A stretch of 64,000 nt of DNA from Parabacteroides sp. AD58 (GCF_023744375.2 NZ_CP146284.1:372001-436000), one strand, 5' to 3'; positions 27,163 through 39,423 are shown, numbered from the stretch's first letter. Notes: a model not told the origin generated them from the sequence alone. Numbers and translations are program-made.

Positions 27163-28632
27163 ATGGATATAGAACAAGATAAGAAATTGTCAATTGGCAA
27201 TAGTCAATTGTCAATTCGAGAGTTCCTCGATCGGGATGAGCAGAAAGACTTATTGCGCTTTCTGACTGCCGGATCAGTGGATGACGGTAAATCGACGTTG
27301 ATAGGCCGTCTGTTGTTTGACAGCAAGAAAATATATGAAGACCAGCTGGATGCGTTGGAACGAGACAGCAAGCGTGTTGGGAATGCCGGCGAACACATTG
27401 ATTATGCGCTGCTGCTCGACGGGTTGAAGGCCGAACGTGAACAGGGTATTACGATTGATGTGGCTTATCGCTACTTCAGTACCAATAACCGCAAGTTCAT
27501 CATTGCCGATACTCCGGGGCACGAACAGTACACCCGAAATATGATTACGGGTGGTTCGACAGCCAATCTGGCGATTATCCTGGTAGATGCCCGCACGGGT
27601 GTGATTACACAAACCCGCCGTCATACTTATTTGGTCTCTTTATTGGGCATCCATCATGTGGTTCTGGCCGTCAATAAGATGGACTTGGTTGATTTCGACA
27701 AAAAGGTATTCGACAAGATTGTTTCTGATTATCTGGCCTTTGTCAAGCCATTGGGCATCGAGGATGTAACTTGCATTCCTCTTTCTGCCTTGGATGGCGA
27801 TAACGTGGTGGATAAGAGCGACCGTACTCCGTGGTACGAAGGCCCGTCGCTGTTGGATTTCTTGGAAACAGTGCCCATTGATAAGGACCGGAATTACGAG
27901 AATTTCCGTTTCCCGGTGCAGTATGTCTTGCGTCCAAACTTGGACTTCCGTGGTTTTAGCGGGAAAGTGGCAAGCGGCGTAGTCCGTAAAGGCGACGAAG
28001 TCATGGCTTTGCCTTCCAGAAAGAAATCTCGGGTGAAGAGCATCGTAACTTACGATGGAGAGCTCGAAGAAGCTTTTCCGCCTATGTGCGTTACCCTGAC
28101 ACTCGAAGATGAAATTGATGTGTCGCGTGGCGAGATGCTGGTTCACCCCGACGATCTTCCGTTCGAAAAGCGCTGCTTCGAATCCATGCTTGTCTGGATG
28201 GACGAAGAACCCATGGATACAAGCAAGCAGTTCTACCTGAAACAGACGACCAATACCACGCGTGCTCGTATCGATACAATCCGGTATAAAGTAAACGTCA
28301 ATACAATGGAACAGTCGGCCGTTGATCATCTCGAACTGAATGAAATTGGCAAGGTCGTCATTTCTACCAACAAAGAGCTGTTCTTCGATCCTTACACCCA
28401 GAACAAGCCGACCGGTTCTTTTATCCTGATTGACCCGATCACCAACAATACGTCGGCTGTGGGCATGATCCTGAATCCGGTAGATGATAATCAGCTAGCT
28501 CTCGAAAATGAAAGCAGTATGATTACCCTGAATTTACCCGAGATGGGAATTACTCCGGAACACTATGAAGCCGTCGAAAAGGTATGTAAGGAAATCGAAA
28601 GCCGGGGCATTGAGCTGCGGATTATTAAGTGA
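27163..28632 (+). CDS. cysN: Sulfate adenylyltransferase subunit 1
   Basis: GTPase subunit of ATP sulfurylase. 489 residues with G1 [13 protein letters not shown] at about 37-49, G3 DTPGHEQY and G4 NKMDLV, then two beta-barrel domains. It has no fused CysC domain. The first 17 or so residues ([17 protein letters not shown]) are encoded by a caattggcaatagtcaattg-like repeat; the conserved protein begins at [17 protein letters not shown]. No other start is available, so the repeat seems to have supplied a new N-terminus. Forms a complex with CysD. Confidence 0.96.
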   Translation: MDIEQDKKLSIGNSQLSIREFLDRDEQKDLLRFLTAGSVDDGKSTLIGRLLFDSKKIYEDQLDALERDSKRVGNAGEHIDYALLLDGLKAEREQGITIDVAYRYFSTNNRKFIIADTPGHEQYTRNMITGGSTANLAIILVDARTGVITQTRRHTYLVSLLGIHHVVLAVNKMDLVDFDKKVFDKIVSDYLAFVKPLGIEDVTCIPLSALDGDNVVDKSDRTPWYEGPSLLDFLETVPIDKDRNYENFRFPVQYVLRPNLDFRGFSGKVASGVVRKGDEVMALPSRKKSRVKSIVTYDGELEEAFPPMCVTLTLEDEIDVSRGEMLVHPDDLPFEKRCFESMLVWMDEEPMDTSKQFYLKQTTNTTRARIDTIRYKVNVNTMEQSAVDHLELNEIGKVVISTNKELFFDPYTQNKPTGSFILIDPITNNTSAVGMILNPVDDNQLALENESSMITLNLPEMGITPEHYEAVEKVCKEIESRGIELRIIK

Positions 28633-28646
28633 AAGGATATAAATAA

Positions 28647-28757
28647 TACGACCTTTTAATTGTTTGACAGTTGTCGGAAAGCTTTAGCACAGTTGTCAAA
28701 AAGCTTTTTGACATATATGGAAAAGCTTTTCGACGGCTGTGCTAAAGCTAAAAGGTT
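28647..28757. repeat. Nested inverted repeats between cysN and the sulfotransferase gene
   Basis: Outer arms AGCTTTAGCACAG (28680-28692) and CTGTGCTAAAGCT (28737-28749) pair perfectly; flanking CCTTTTA/TAAAAGG extends the stem. Inside is a perfect 20-bp palindrome at 28694-28713 centred on AAGCTT, and a further TTTTCGAC copy. It may act as a processing or attenuation site or be a small mobile palindrome. No T run follows. Confidence 0.7.
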
Positions 28758-28774
28758 ATTAGATTTGATTAAAT

Positions 28775-29878
28775 ATGGGATTACTTCAGTTTGACAAGTT
28801 GCCGATAAATACATTGGTAGGTGCCGATTGGGACACCTTTAAGAAGATTACTGACGGGCAATGGATAGGTGATGAGTATAAAGCTAAGTTCCGGTTGACG
28901 AAAGCTGTTTGCCGGTTATTGAGTTTATTGAAACCATTTGAAGACCGCCGATACGCTAAACTGGAAAATCAGCCGCTTGAAATGGATCCGCTCTTTATCT
29001 TGGGCCATTGGCGGAGTGGTACGACATTTGTACACAATGTCTTTGCTTGCGATAAGCATTTTGGGTACACGACTACTTATCAGACGGTATTTCCGAACTT
29101 AATGCTGTGGGGACAGCCTTTCTTTAAGAAGAATATGTCGTTCCTGATGCCCGATCATCGTCCGACCGACAATATGGAACTGAAGGTGGATCTGCCGCAG
29201 GAAGAAGAGTTTGCCCTTTCCAATATGATGCCTTATACGTATTATAATTTCTGGTTCTTCCCGCAGAAGATGCTGGATTATTGTGATAAATATCTTTTGT
29301 TTAATACGATAACAGAAGAAGAACGCCAGATTTTCATGAAGGCATTTTTGAAGCTGGTAAAAATCTCTTTGCACAATACCGGCGGAACACAATACCTGAG
29401 TAAGAATCCTCCTCACACCGGACGGGTAAAGACCTTGCTGGAAATGTTTCCGAATGCCAAGTTTATTTATTTGAAGCGCAATCCATATACAGTCTTTGAG
29501 AGTACACGCAGCTTTTTTATCAATACAATCAAACCCTTGAAGTTGCAGCCGATTTCAGATGAAGAACTGATCCGTAATTTTGTGGAAGTCTACAAGCGTT
29601 TGTTCTATAAGTTTGAAGACGAGAAACATCTGATTCCGGAAGGCAATTTGGTGGAACTGAAGTTTGAAGACTTTGAAAAGGATGCTTATGGAATGACTGA
29701 GGATATTTACCGGCAGTTAAACCTGCCCGGGTTTGAAGAGTCAAAAGACAAGATTGCCCAATATCTGGGGAAGAAGAAGGGATATAAGAAGAATCAATAT
29801 AAGTACGAAGATGCTACCGTGCATACCGTTGAGGAAAACTGGGGCATGGCTTTGGATAAATGGGGATATTCTTTGTAA
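28775..29878 (+). CDS. Sulfotransferase (PAPS-dependent)
   Basis: Transfers sulfonate from PAPS to an acceptor. 367 residues with the 5'-phosphosulfate loop GHWRSGTTFVHN at about 75-86 and the 3'-phosphate site KNPPHTGRVKTLLEMFPNAK followed by YLKRNPYTVFESTRSFF. These are the Sulfotransferase_3-type motifs. No signal peptide. It follows the genes that import and activate sulfate to PAPS, so this is the consumer of that PAPS. In Bacteroides thetaiotaomicron a sulfotransferase in a comparable locus sulfonates sterols; the same role here is inference. Confidence 0.92.
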   Translation: MGLLQFDKLPINTLVGADWDTFKKITDGQWIGDEYKAKFRLTKAVCRLLSLLKPFEDRRYAKLENQPLEMDPLFILGHWRSGTTFVHNVFACDKHFGYTTTYQTVFPNLMLWGQPFFKKNMSFLMPDHRPTDNMELKVDLPQEEEFALSNMMPYTYYNFWFFPQKMLDYCDKYLLFNTITEEERQIFMKAFLKLVKISLHNTGGTQYLSKNPPHTGRVKTLLEMFPNAKFIYLKRNPYTVFESTRSFFINTIKPLKLQPISDEELIRNFVEVYKRLFYKFEDEKHLIPEGNLVELKFEDFEKDAYGMTEDIYRQLNLPGFEESKDKIAQYLGKKKGYKKNQYKYEDATVHTVEENWGMALDKWGYSL

Positions 29879-29895
29879 GAGAAATGTTGATGGTG

Positions 29896-30879
29896 ATGAG
29901 AAAATATATATATATTTGCTGGATGGCGCTCTGCTTGTGGATGTGTCAGGGTCGTCTGGCTGCAGAGGAAATAAAGTCGGTTTCGGATGAAAAGGAGACG
30001 TCATTCTTGTATGGTAACATGGATCAATGGCTGGTCCGCCAGATTGAAGAATCGTCTATTATCGGAGGCGAGACGAAATTGCTCTATGAGATTGCCGCCA
30101 AAGATACAGTGGTAGGAAATATTGCCTATACAAATGCCGGCGGTTCGCCCTGGCGTACTTCCAATGTGATGGCCAAGGTGGCAGGCATTGTCAAGACAAA
30201 TGTATCTGTTTTCCCGGAACGTCGGGGAACAGGCTGGTGTGCCCGCCTGGAAACGCGGATGGAAAAGGTCAAGGTATTCGGTATCGTGGATATTGAAGTC
30301 GTTGCTGCCGGTTCCGTTTTTCTGGGTAAGATTCATGAACCGATCAAAGGAACAAAGAATCCGCAGAGCATGCTGTTGAGCGGTATTCCTTTCACAAAAC
30401 GTCCGAAGGCACTTCGGTTCGACTATAAAGTAAAGGTTATGCCGGAGCATCATCGGGTGCGCAGTACGGGATTCAGCCGGAAAACAACCGTGCCGGGTCA
30501 GGATTCGATTGCCGTCGTCCTGTTTTTACAGAAACGCTGGGAAGATAAAGACGGGAATGTTTTCTGCAAGCGGGTCGGGACCATGGTTCAGCGTTATGCA
30601 AAATCGAGTAACGGATGGGTAAACAACGCGACTTATCCGATTTTGTATGGAGACATCACCAAAGATCCGGCCTACAAAGACTATATGCGCATTCAGGTGG
30701 AAGAGCGTTATACCACCAACAGCAAAGGTGAAAGCGTTCCTATCCACGAAATAGGATGGGCCGACAAGAACGAGACACCGACGCACATGATTCTTCAGTT
30801 TGTATCCAGCCACGGCGGAGCCTATATCGGTTCGCCGGGAAATACTTTCTGGATTGATAATGTGAAACTGGTTTATTGA
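29896..30879 (+). CDS. PCMD-domain exported protein
   Basis: Start uncertain: ATGs at 29884 and 29896; I use 29896 (MRKYIYICWMALCLWMCQGRLAAEE), a good signal peptide, giving 327 residues. The mature part is beta-rich and ends in GGAYIGSPGNTFWIDNVKLVY, a typical end of the PCMD (putative carbohydrate metabolism) domain of Bacteroidetes. A Cys in WMCQG could be a lipid attachment site. It begins only 17 bp after the sulfotransferase gene, so it may bind or present the sulfonated product in the envelope; this is inference. Confidence 0.75.
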   Translation: MRKYIYICWMALCLWMCQGRLAAEEIKSVSDEKETSFLYGNMDQWLVRQIEESSIIGGETKLLYEIAAKDTVVGNIAYTNAGGSPWRTSNVMAKVAGIVKTNVSVFPERRGTGWCARLETRMEKVKVFGIVDIEVVAAGSVFLGKIHEPIKGTKNPQSMLLSGIPFTKRPKALRFDYKVKVMPEHHRVRSTGFSRKTTVPGQDSIAVVLFLQKRWEDKDGNVFCKRVGTMVQRYAKSSNGWVNNATYPILYGDITKDPAYKDYMRIQVEERYTTNSKGESVPIHEIGWADKNETPTHMILQFVSSHGGAYIGSPGNTFWIDNVKLVY

Positions 30880-30898
30880 TTTCAGCAGTACAAAATAA

Positions 30899-33435
<2,537 letters not shown>

Positions 33436-33446
33436 TAGAATTTTCT

Positions 33447-33454
33447 TATTTTTG
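33447..33454 (+). promoter_or_regulatory. -7 box of the dapA promoter
   Basis: TATTTTTG followed by C, 32 bp before the dapA ATG, giving dapA its own promoter besides read-through from ligA. Confidence 0.5.
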
Positions 33455-33486
33455 CAAGAAATATAGAGATTTGTCAATTAAAACTT

Positions 33487-34380
33487 ATGGCGGATATAAA
33501 TTTAAAAGGGATGGGTGTTGCTTTGATAACCCCATTCAAGGAAGATGAGAGCGTTGACTACGAGGCTTTAGGTCGGTTGGTCGATTATTTGTTGCAGAAT
33601 GGAGCAGACTATTTAGTCGTTTTAGGTACCACTGCAGAAACTCCGACATTGACTGAAGAGGAAAAGAAAAAGATCATAGAACTGGTTGTAACGAAAGTTC
33701 GTCATCGTATTCCAATCGTGTTGGGTGTTGGTGGCAATTGCACAAAATCGGTAGTAGACAAGTTGAAGAACGACAACTTTGAGGGTATTGATGCTGTCCT
33801 GTCGGTTGTTCCTTATTATAATAAGCCTTCTCAGGAAGGAATCTATCAGCATTATAAATCAATTGCCCAGGCAACAGATCTGCCTGTTATATTATATAAT
33901 GTACCGGGAAGAACAGGTGTAAACATGACGGCAGAAACGACCTTGCGACTGGCTCGTGAATTCAAGAATATCATTGCCGTGAAGGAAGCTTCGGGCAATA
34001 TCACACAGATGGACGACATCATCAAGAACAAACCGAAAGATTTCAATGTGATTTCGGGCGATGACGGCATCACTTTCCCGCTGATTACCTTAGGTGCTAT
34101 CGGGGTGATTTCGGTCATCGGCAACGCATTCCCGCGTGAATTCAGCCGAATGGTGCGTCTGGCCCTGGCAGGAGATTATGAAAGTGCCCGTACCATTCAT
34201 CATCGCTTTACGGAATTGTTCAGTCTGCTTTTCATCGATGGTAATCCGGCCGGTGTGAAGAGTATGTTAAGTATGATGGGCTTTGTGGAGAACCGCCTGC
34301 GTCTTCCGTTAGTCCCGACACGGATTGTGACATACGAAAAGATTCGCCACGTGCTGCATGAATTAAGCATTAAATGTTAA
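33487..34380 (+). CDS. dapA: 4-hydroxy-tetrahydrodipicolinate synthase
   Basis: Condenses pyruvate and aspartate semialdehyde on the way to diaminopimelate and lysine. 297 residues: GTTAETPTLTEEEKKKI at about 47-63, the Tyr of YYNKPSQEGIYQHY and VPGRTGVNM, and the Schiff-base Lys in IIAVKEASGN (about 164). Normal length; the C-terminal catalytic motif DGNPAGVKSML is present. Followed by a strong terminator. Confidence 0.97.
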   Translation: MADINLKGMGVALITPFKEDESVDYEALGRLVDYLLQNGADYLVVLGTTAETPTLTEEEKKKIIELVVTKVRHRIPIVLGVGGNCTKSVVDKLKNDNFEGIDAVLSVVPYYNKPSQEGIYQHYKSIAQATDLPVILYNVPGRTGVNMTAETTLRLAREFKNIIAVKEASGNITQMDDIIKNKPKDFNVISGDDGITFPLITLGAIGVISVIGNAFPREFSRMVRLALAGDYESARTIHHRFTELFSLLFIDGNPAGVKSMLSMMGFVENRLRLPLVPTRIVTYEKIRHVLHELSIKC

Positions 34381-34422
34381 GCATCCCATAAGCTGAAACG
34401 ATTCTGATGAGAATCGTTGGCG

Positions 34423-34485
34423 AAACACCCGAGAATCCATTTCAACTCTAACGAGTTTTGATCTGGCTTCTCGGGTGTTTTGGTT
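34423..34485 (+). terminator. Terminator after dapA
   Basis: AAACACCCGAGAA and TTCTCGGGTGTTTT pair across a 36-base loop and end in TTTTGGTTT. A smaller hairpin (AACGATTCTGATGAGAATCGTT) lies just before. Confidence 0.75.
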
Positions 34486-34569
34486 TAACAGTAGGTAACA
34501 GTAGATAACTGAAGGTTTGCATCCGTCTGATTATTTTTGCCACAGACTTATTTATTAAACGATATCGAG

Positions 34570-35886
34570 ATGAAAAAGCTTTTGTTGTTTGTGGCCCTTG
34601 CTTTGTCTTTCCCTATTTATTCGCAGCAGGCCGATGAGCGTATTGGTAACCTGATTAATCAATCAGACTGGTTTAGTCTGGAAAGTGCTTATCCAGCTTT
34701 GAAGGATGCTATGCAAGCTGATTTCCTGAAATTATTATCAGAAGTGATGATTGGCAATTATTTCAATCGTCCGGAAGAAGCGTTGACTGGCATTCAGCAA
34801 TTACTGACAAATCATCAGGCAGAAATAGGGACTGAGAATGCGCTCGGTCTGGCTATTCTGACTTGCCAGATAGAAGGAGACAAAGGTAATTATGCCGTCG
34901 CTGCCGATCGGGCGAAAAGCATCATGGAACAAGTAAAAGCGCAAGGAGGAAATCCGGATGCTTATTCGGCGTTGCAGGCTGTTTATGACTACTATGATAA
35001 GTTGCGCGATATTCCGGCTCCCGAAGTAGAAAGACCTGCCACAGACGTTTCAGTTCCGGTTTCAATAGAAAAAGTGAAATTACCCGTATCTGTTGATCCT
35101 AAAGGTGAACGAGGAACGCATATCTTGATACCGGTGAGCATTCATGGAAACAACTATCGCTTCATCTTTGATACCGGGGCCGGTACAAGTTATATGTCTG
35201 AACAGTTTGCTCGTCAAGTCGGTGTTCGGATCGTAAATGATTCTTTAATGATCAATCAGGGTTTGGAAGGAGCAGCCAGGGGAAAGATGGGAACATTGGA
35301 CAGTATGCAGATTGGTGATATGACGTTCCGGAATTCGCTGATTGCTGTCGCTACATCAAACAAACTGGATAGTATCATGACGGTCGATGCTGTTTTGGGA
35401 ATGGATTTTATCCGTCTGTTTGATGAGTTTCGTATTTATCCAAAAGAAGGGCGGATAGTGTTTCCTATTGTTCCGGAAAAACTTCCTTCCTCTGGGCGGA
35501 ACTTATTGCTTTCTGATAAAGCCTTAAAACTAAAAGCTGAATCACAGGGAGAATCTCTTCGGCTACATTTTGATACAGGTTGCACGACGGCAGGCTTGTA
35601 CTATACCTATTATAATAAGCATAAAGAAGAATTAGATGCTGTTGGTAAAAGAGAAATACGTACCGGAGGCGGTTTTAATGTGATTCGTAAAAGTGAAATC
35701 CTGTGTTTGCCTGCCTTTACGATGACAGTCGGAGGAACAAACATGGAATTGCGGAATCTTGCTGTCAATATTGATGAGGCCGGTATTCAGATCGCAGGAG
35801 ACGATGGAATAATAGGAATGGATCTGGTAAATCCGTTTCATTGTGTTGTCGTTAATCTGAAAGATATGTTCTTGAAATTAGAGTAA
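34570..35886 (+). CDS. Exported retropepsin-like protein with two aspartic protease domains
   Basis: Start at 34570 (MKKLLLFVALALSFPIYSQQ), a clear signal peptide; 438 residues. An N-terminal helical region (about 20-150, TPR-like) is followed by two clan AA domains: the first with FIFDTGAGTSYMS and the later AVLGMDFIRLF, the second with LHFDTGCTTAGLYY and DGIIGMDLVN. Each DTG is a catalytic loop; a pair in one chain could form an active site like that of pepsin. It should act in the periplasm. Target unknown. Confidence 0.85.
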   Translation: MKKLLLFVALALSFPIYSQQADERIGNLINQSDWFSLESAYPALKDAMQADFLKLLSEVMIGNYFNRPEEALTGIQQLLTNHQAEIGTENALGLAILTCQIEGDKGNYAVAADRAKSIMEQVKAQGGNPDAYSALQAVYDYYDKLRDIPAPEVERPATDVSVPVSIEKVKLPVSVDPKGERGTHILIPVSIHGNNYRFIFDTGAGTSYMSEQFARQVGVRIVNDSLMINQGLEGAARGKMGTLDSMQIGDMTFRNSLIAVATSNKLDSIMTVDAVLGMDFIRLFDEFRIYPKEGRIVFPIVPEKLPSSGRNLLLSDKALKLKAESQGESLRLHFDTGCTTAGLYYTYYNKHKEELDAVGKREIRTGGGFNVIRKSEILCLPAFTMTVGGTNMELRNLAVNIDEAGIQIAGDDGIIGMDLVNPFHCVVVNLKDMFLKLE

Positions 35887-35993
35887 AAAGCAATCTTGAT
35901 GATAAATGTTTATAATACATGAAATTGCCTCATGACGATATGGGAGTGGCAGTCTGGCTACGAAAATAATGCATAAAATCTTCCCGGAAACGC

Positions 35994-36023
35994 TTGTTTA
36001 TTTAGAAATAATATCTAACTTTG
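35994..36023 (+). promoter_or_regulatory. Promoter of the tRNA-Arg array
   Basis: TTG (35994-35996) and TAACTTTG (36016-36023) with a 19-bp spacer, 20 bp upstream of the first tRNA. No promoter is seen between the tRNAs. Confidence 0.6.
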
Positions 36024-36043
36024 CACTCGCAATCGAGAAAAAT

Positions 36044-36117
36044 GGCTCGCTAGCTCAACTGAATAGAGCATCTGACTACGGATCAGAAGGTTATAGGTTT
36101 GAATCCTATGCGAGTCA
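36044..36117 (+). tRNA. tRNA-Arg (ACG), copy 1 of 4
   Basis: 74 bases, cloverleaf complete: acceptor GGCTCGC/GCGAGTC with one G-U, anticodon stem TCTGA/TCAGA around CTACGGA (anticodon ACG), T loop TTTGAATC. CCA is not encoded. Confidence 0.95.
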
Positions 36118-36151
36118 CTTCTTCAAGTTTGCGAGTTCTAATTTACAGAAT

Positions 36152-36225
36152 GGCTCGCTAGCTCAACTGAATAGAGCATCTGACTACGGATCAGAAGGTT
36201 ATAGGTTTGAATCCTATGCGAGTCA
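36152..36225 (+). tRNA. tRNA-Arg (ACG), copy 2 of 4
   Basis: Identical to the first copy over all 74 bases; 34-base spacer before it. CCA is not encoded. Confidence 0.95.
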
Positions 36226-36256
36226 CTCTTCAAATTTGAGAGTTCTAATTTACAAT

Positions 36257-36330
36257 GGCTCGCTAGCTCAACTGAATAGAGCATCTGACTACGGATCAGA
36301 AGGTTATAGGTTTGAATCCTATGCGAGTCA
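36257..36330 (+). tRNA. tRNA-Arg (ACG), copy 3 of 4
   Basis: Identical to the other copies; 31-base spacer before it, related to the other spacers (cttcaa...gag.ttctaatttacaa). Confidence 0.95.
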
Positions 36331-36361
36331 CTTCTTCAAATTGAGAATTCTAATTTACAAT

Positions 36362-36435
36362 GGCTCGCTAGCTCAACTGAATAGAGCATCTGACTACGGA
36401 TCAGAAGGTTATAGGTTTGAATCCTATGCGAGTCA
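36362..36435 (+). tRNA. tRNA-Arg (ACG), copy 4 of 4
   Basis: Identical to the other copies; 31-base spacer before it. Followed by a small GC-poor hairpin (agcggagac...gtcttcgct, 36439-36465) and T run that may end the array transcript. Confidence 0.95.
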
Positions 36436-36438
36436 CAT

Positions 36439-36472
36439 AAGCGGAGACTATTTGATGGTCTTCGCTTTTTTT
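36439..36472 (+). terminator. Terminator of the tRNA array
   Basis: AGCGGAGAC pairs loosely with GTCTTCGCT across a short loop and is followed by TTTTTTTA. Placed 4 bases past the last tRNA. Confidence 0.65.
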
Positions 36473-36700
36473 ATGCCTGCATATTTCTCCTTCTTGGATG
36501 GTGCGAGTGAGACGGATATAGATCAATATCCAGTTTTATGTGTTGTTTTGTCACATAAAATGGACGATAAGGCAGTTTTAGTATCTTTATGAACCGATTC
36601 ATTATGACAAAACGTCATTATTGGGGTTTGGCACTCGTTTTGTAAAGATATAGGTGTAATCGATCTATAAAAAGAGAGATGAGAAAGGAGAATTAGATAT

Positions 36701-39289
36701 ATGAATTTTAACAATTTTACAATTAAAGCACAAGAGGCTGTCCAACAAGCAGTGCAGTTGGTTACGCAAAATGACCAACAGGCAATCGAGGCAGTTCATT
36801 TGCTGAAGGCTGTTATGATGACAGGTGAAAGCATTACGAATTTCCTCTTCCAGAAGTTGGGTATTAATCAGCAGAATGTGATGAGGGCTGTTGATGCTCA
36901 GATTGCATCGTTGCCTAAAGTATCAGGAGGTGAACCCTATTTGTCGAGTGAATCAAATGCTATCTTACAGAAGGCAATTGATTATTCTTCGAAGATGGGA
37001 GATCAGTATGTGTCATTGGAACCGATCATCCTGGCTTTGTTTACAGAGAAAAGTGTAGCTTCACAGATATTGAAAGACGCAGGTGTTACCGAAGAAGAAT
37101 TGCGGAAGGCAATTGAAGAATTACGTAAAGGAAACAAGGTAACAAGTCAGTCGGCTGAAGATACGTATGAAGCTTTAAGTAAATACGCCATCAACTTGAA
37201 TGAACGGGCCCGTAGTGGTAAGCTGGATCCGGTAATCGGACGAGATGAAGAAATCCGGCGTGTACTTCAGATTCTGAGTCGTCGTACCAAGAATAACCCG
37301 ATCCTGATTGGTGAACCGGGTGTTGGTAAGACCGCCATCGCAGAAGGACTGGCACACCGAATCATTCGAGGCGATGTTCCTGAAAACTTGAAATCAAAGC
37401 AGATCTATTCATTGGATATGGGTGCTTTGATTGCCGGAGCCAAATACAAAGGTGAGTTTGAGGAACGTTTGAAGGCTGTTGTAAACGAAGTGATGAAATC
37501 AGACGGTGAAATCATTCTGTTTATCGATGAAATTCATACGTTGGTGGGTGCCGGAAAAGGAGAAGGCGCTATGGATGCTGCCAATATCTTAAAACCGGCC
37601 TTAGCAAGAGGTGATTTGAGAGCTATCGGTGCTACTACCTTGGATGAATACCAGAAGTATTTTGAAAAGGATAAAGCCTTGGAACGTCGTTTCCAGATTG
37701 TCATGGTAGATGAACCGGATGAAGTGGATGCCATTTCTATCCTTCGTGGTTTGAAGGAGAAGTATGAAAACCACCATAAGGTTCGTATTAAAGATGACGC
37801 TATCATTGCTGCCGTTCAGTTGTCAACACGGTATATTACCGATCGTTTCTTGCCGGATAAAGCCATCGATTTGATGGATGAAGCTGCTGCCCGTCTGCGT
37901 ATGCAGATGAACTCAGTGCCGGAAGCGTTGGATGAAGTATCTCGCCGTATCAAACAGTTGGAGATTGAGCGTGAAGCGATCAAACGTGAAGATGATAAGG
38001 ACAAACTGGAACAGTTGAATAAGGAAATCGCAGACCTGAAAGATGAGGAAACCAAACAGAAGGCTCAGTGGGAAAACGAAAAGTCATTAATCAACAAGAT
38101 CCAGCAGGATAAGATTGATATCGAAAACTTGAAGTTCGAGGCTGAAAAAGCGGAACGTGAAGGCGATTATGGAAAAGTTGCCGAAATCCGTTACGGTAAG
38201 ATCAAGGAAAAGGAAAACGATATCAAGGAAGTGCAGGAAAAACTGCATAGCATGCAAGGTGGTGCAGCTATGATCAAGGAGGAAGTCGACAGCGATGATA
38301 TCGCAGAAGTCGTTTCTCGTTGGACCGGAATACCTGTCACCAAGATGATGCAGAGCGAAAAAGATAAGCTGTTGCATCTGGAAGAGGAATTGCATAAGCG
38401 GGTAATCGGACAGGATGAAGCTATTCATGCTATTGCGGATGCAGTTCGTCGGAGCCGTGCAGGCCTGCAAGATCCGAAACGACCGATCGGTTCTTTCATC
38501 TTCTTAGGTACGACGGGTGTAGGTAAAACAGAATTGGCTAAGGCGTTGGCTGATTATCTGTTTAATGACGAAAACATGATGACTCGTATTGATATGAGTG
38601 AATATCAGGAAAAGTTCAGTGCGACTCGTCTGATTGGTGCACCTCCGGGATACGTAGGATATGATGAAGGCGGTCAGTTGACAGAAGCTATTCGTCGTAA
38701 ACCTTATTCGGTTGTTTTGTTTGATGAAATCGAAAAAGCTCATCCGGATGTATTCAATATCTTGTTGCAGGTATTGGATGATGGTCGACTGACGGATAAC
38801 AAGGGCCGTACGGTAAACTTCAAGAATACCATTATTATTATGACAAGTAATATGGGTTCTTCCTTGATTCGGGAAAACTTTGAAAAGATAACCGATGCCA
38901 ACCGGAATACGGTGGTTGAAGAGACTAAAAAACAGGTACTCGAATTGTTGAAGAAAACTATTCGTCCGGAATTCTTGAATCGTATTGACGAAATCATCAT
39001 GTTCACACCGTTGAACGAAAAGGAAATTCGTGAAATAGTAGGTTTGCAGTTGAATGCGGTGAAGAAGATGGTTGAGAAGAACGGTATCGACTTGCAGTTT
39101 ACAGATGCTGCTCTCGACTTTATCAGTCACGAAGGTTACGATCCGCAATTCGGTGCACGTCCTGTTAAACGAGTTATTCAGCGGTATGTCTTGAATGAGT
39201 TGTCAAAAGAGATCTTAAGTGGTCATGTTGACCGGTCTCGTCCAATTGTGATCGACCGCAATGGTGATGGACTTATCTTCAAGAATTAA
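36701..39289 (+). CDS. clpB: ATP-dependent disaggregase ClpB
   Basis: Hsp100 chaperone that pulls proteins out of aggregates with DnaK. 862 residues: N-domain (about 1-150), AAA1 with [15 protein letters not shown] (about 207-221) and [12 protein letters not shown], the coiled-coil middle domain (about 405-525) that defines ClpB, AAA2 with [15 protein letters not shown] and [14 protein letters not shown], and a C-terminal domain. Monocistronic, with its own terminator. The upstream 265 bp show no clear housekeeping promoter, in keeping with heat-shock control (inference). Confidence 0.98.
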   Translation: MNFNNFTIKAQEAVQQAVQLVTQNDQQAIEAVHLLKAVMMTGESITNFLFQKLGINQQNVMRAVDAQIASLPKVSGGEPYLSSESNAILQKAIDYSSKMGDQYVSLEPIILALFTEKSVASQILKDAGVTEEELRKAIEELRKGNKVTSQSAEDTYEALSKYAINLNERARSGKLDPVIGRDEEIRRVLQILSRRTKNNPILIGEPGVGKTAIAEGLAHRIIRGDVPENLKSKQIYSLDMGALIAGAKYKGEFEERLKAVVNEVMKSDGEIILFIDEIHTLVGAGKGEGAMDAANILKPALARGDLRAIGATTLDEYQKYFEKDKALERRFQIVMVDEPDEVDAISILRGLKEKYENHHKVRIKDDAIIAAVQLSTRYITDRFLPDKAIDLMDEAAARLRMQMNSVPEALDEVSRRIKQLEIEREAIKREDDKDKLEQLNKEIADLKDEETKQKAQWENEKSLINKIQQDKIDIENLKFEAEKAEREGDYGKVAEIRYGKIKEKENDIKEVQEKLHSMQGGAAMIKEEVDSDDIAEVVSRWTGIPVTKMMQSEKDKLLHLEEELHKRVIGQDEAIHAIADAVRRSRAGLQDPKRPIGSFIFLGTTGVGKTELAKALADYLFNDENMMTRIDMSEYQEKFSATRLIGAPPGYVGYDEGGQLTEAIRRKPYSVVLFDEIEKAHPDVFNILLQVLDDGRLTDNKGRTVNFKNTIIIMTSNMGSSLIRENFEKITDANRNTVVEETKKQVLELLKKTIRPEFLNRIDEIIMFTPLNEKEIREIVGLQLNAVKKMVEKNGIDLQFTDAALDFISHEGYDPQFGARPVKRVIQRYVLNELSKEILSGHVDRSRPIVIDRNGDGLIFKN

Positions 39290-39314
39290 AGCGTATATTC
39301 ATGAAGTAAAATAG

Positions 39315-39352
39315 AAGCCTTGGTTGCTGCAAAGCAGCCAGGGCTTTTTTTG
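39315..39352 (+). terminator. Terminator after clpB
   Basis: Stem AAGCCTTGGTTGCTGC/GCAGCCAGGGCTT with an AAA loop and a T7 run, about 25 bp past the clpB stop. Confidence 0.88.
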
Positions 39353-39363
39353 TGCCTTTCTTA

Positions 39364-39393
39364 TTGCTGTTATGAAAATAAATACTATATTTG
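39364..39393 (+). promoter_or_regulatory. Promoter upstream of the 108-residue acidic protein gene
   Basis: TTG (39364-39366), 19 bp, TATATTTG (39386-39393). Expected start near 39400, about 24 bases before the ATG. Confidence 0.6.
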
Positions 39394-39423
39394 TCAATAG
39401 TTTAATCATTAAAGCTTTAAATT

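Noticed and set aside
28633..28774. Rho-independent terminator after cysN
   Set aside because: The palindromes are not followed by a T run, so they are listed as repeats instead.
36044..36435. Regular repeats with spacers of about 31 bp, CRISPR-like at first sight
   Set aside because: The repeats are 74 bp tRNAs and the spacers resemble each other; no cas genes.
35969..36592. Open frame of 207 codons with four repeats of the same 30-residue unit
   Set aside because: The repeats are the four tRNA-Arg genes read as protein; cloverleaf pairing is complete in each.
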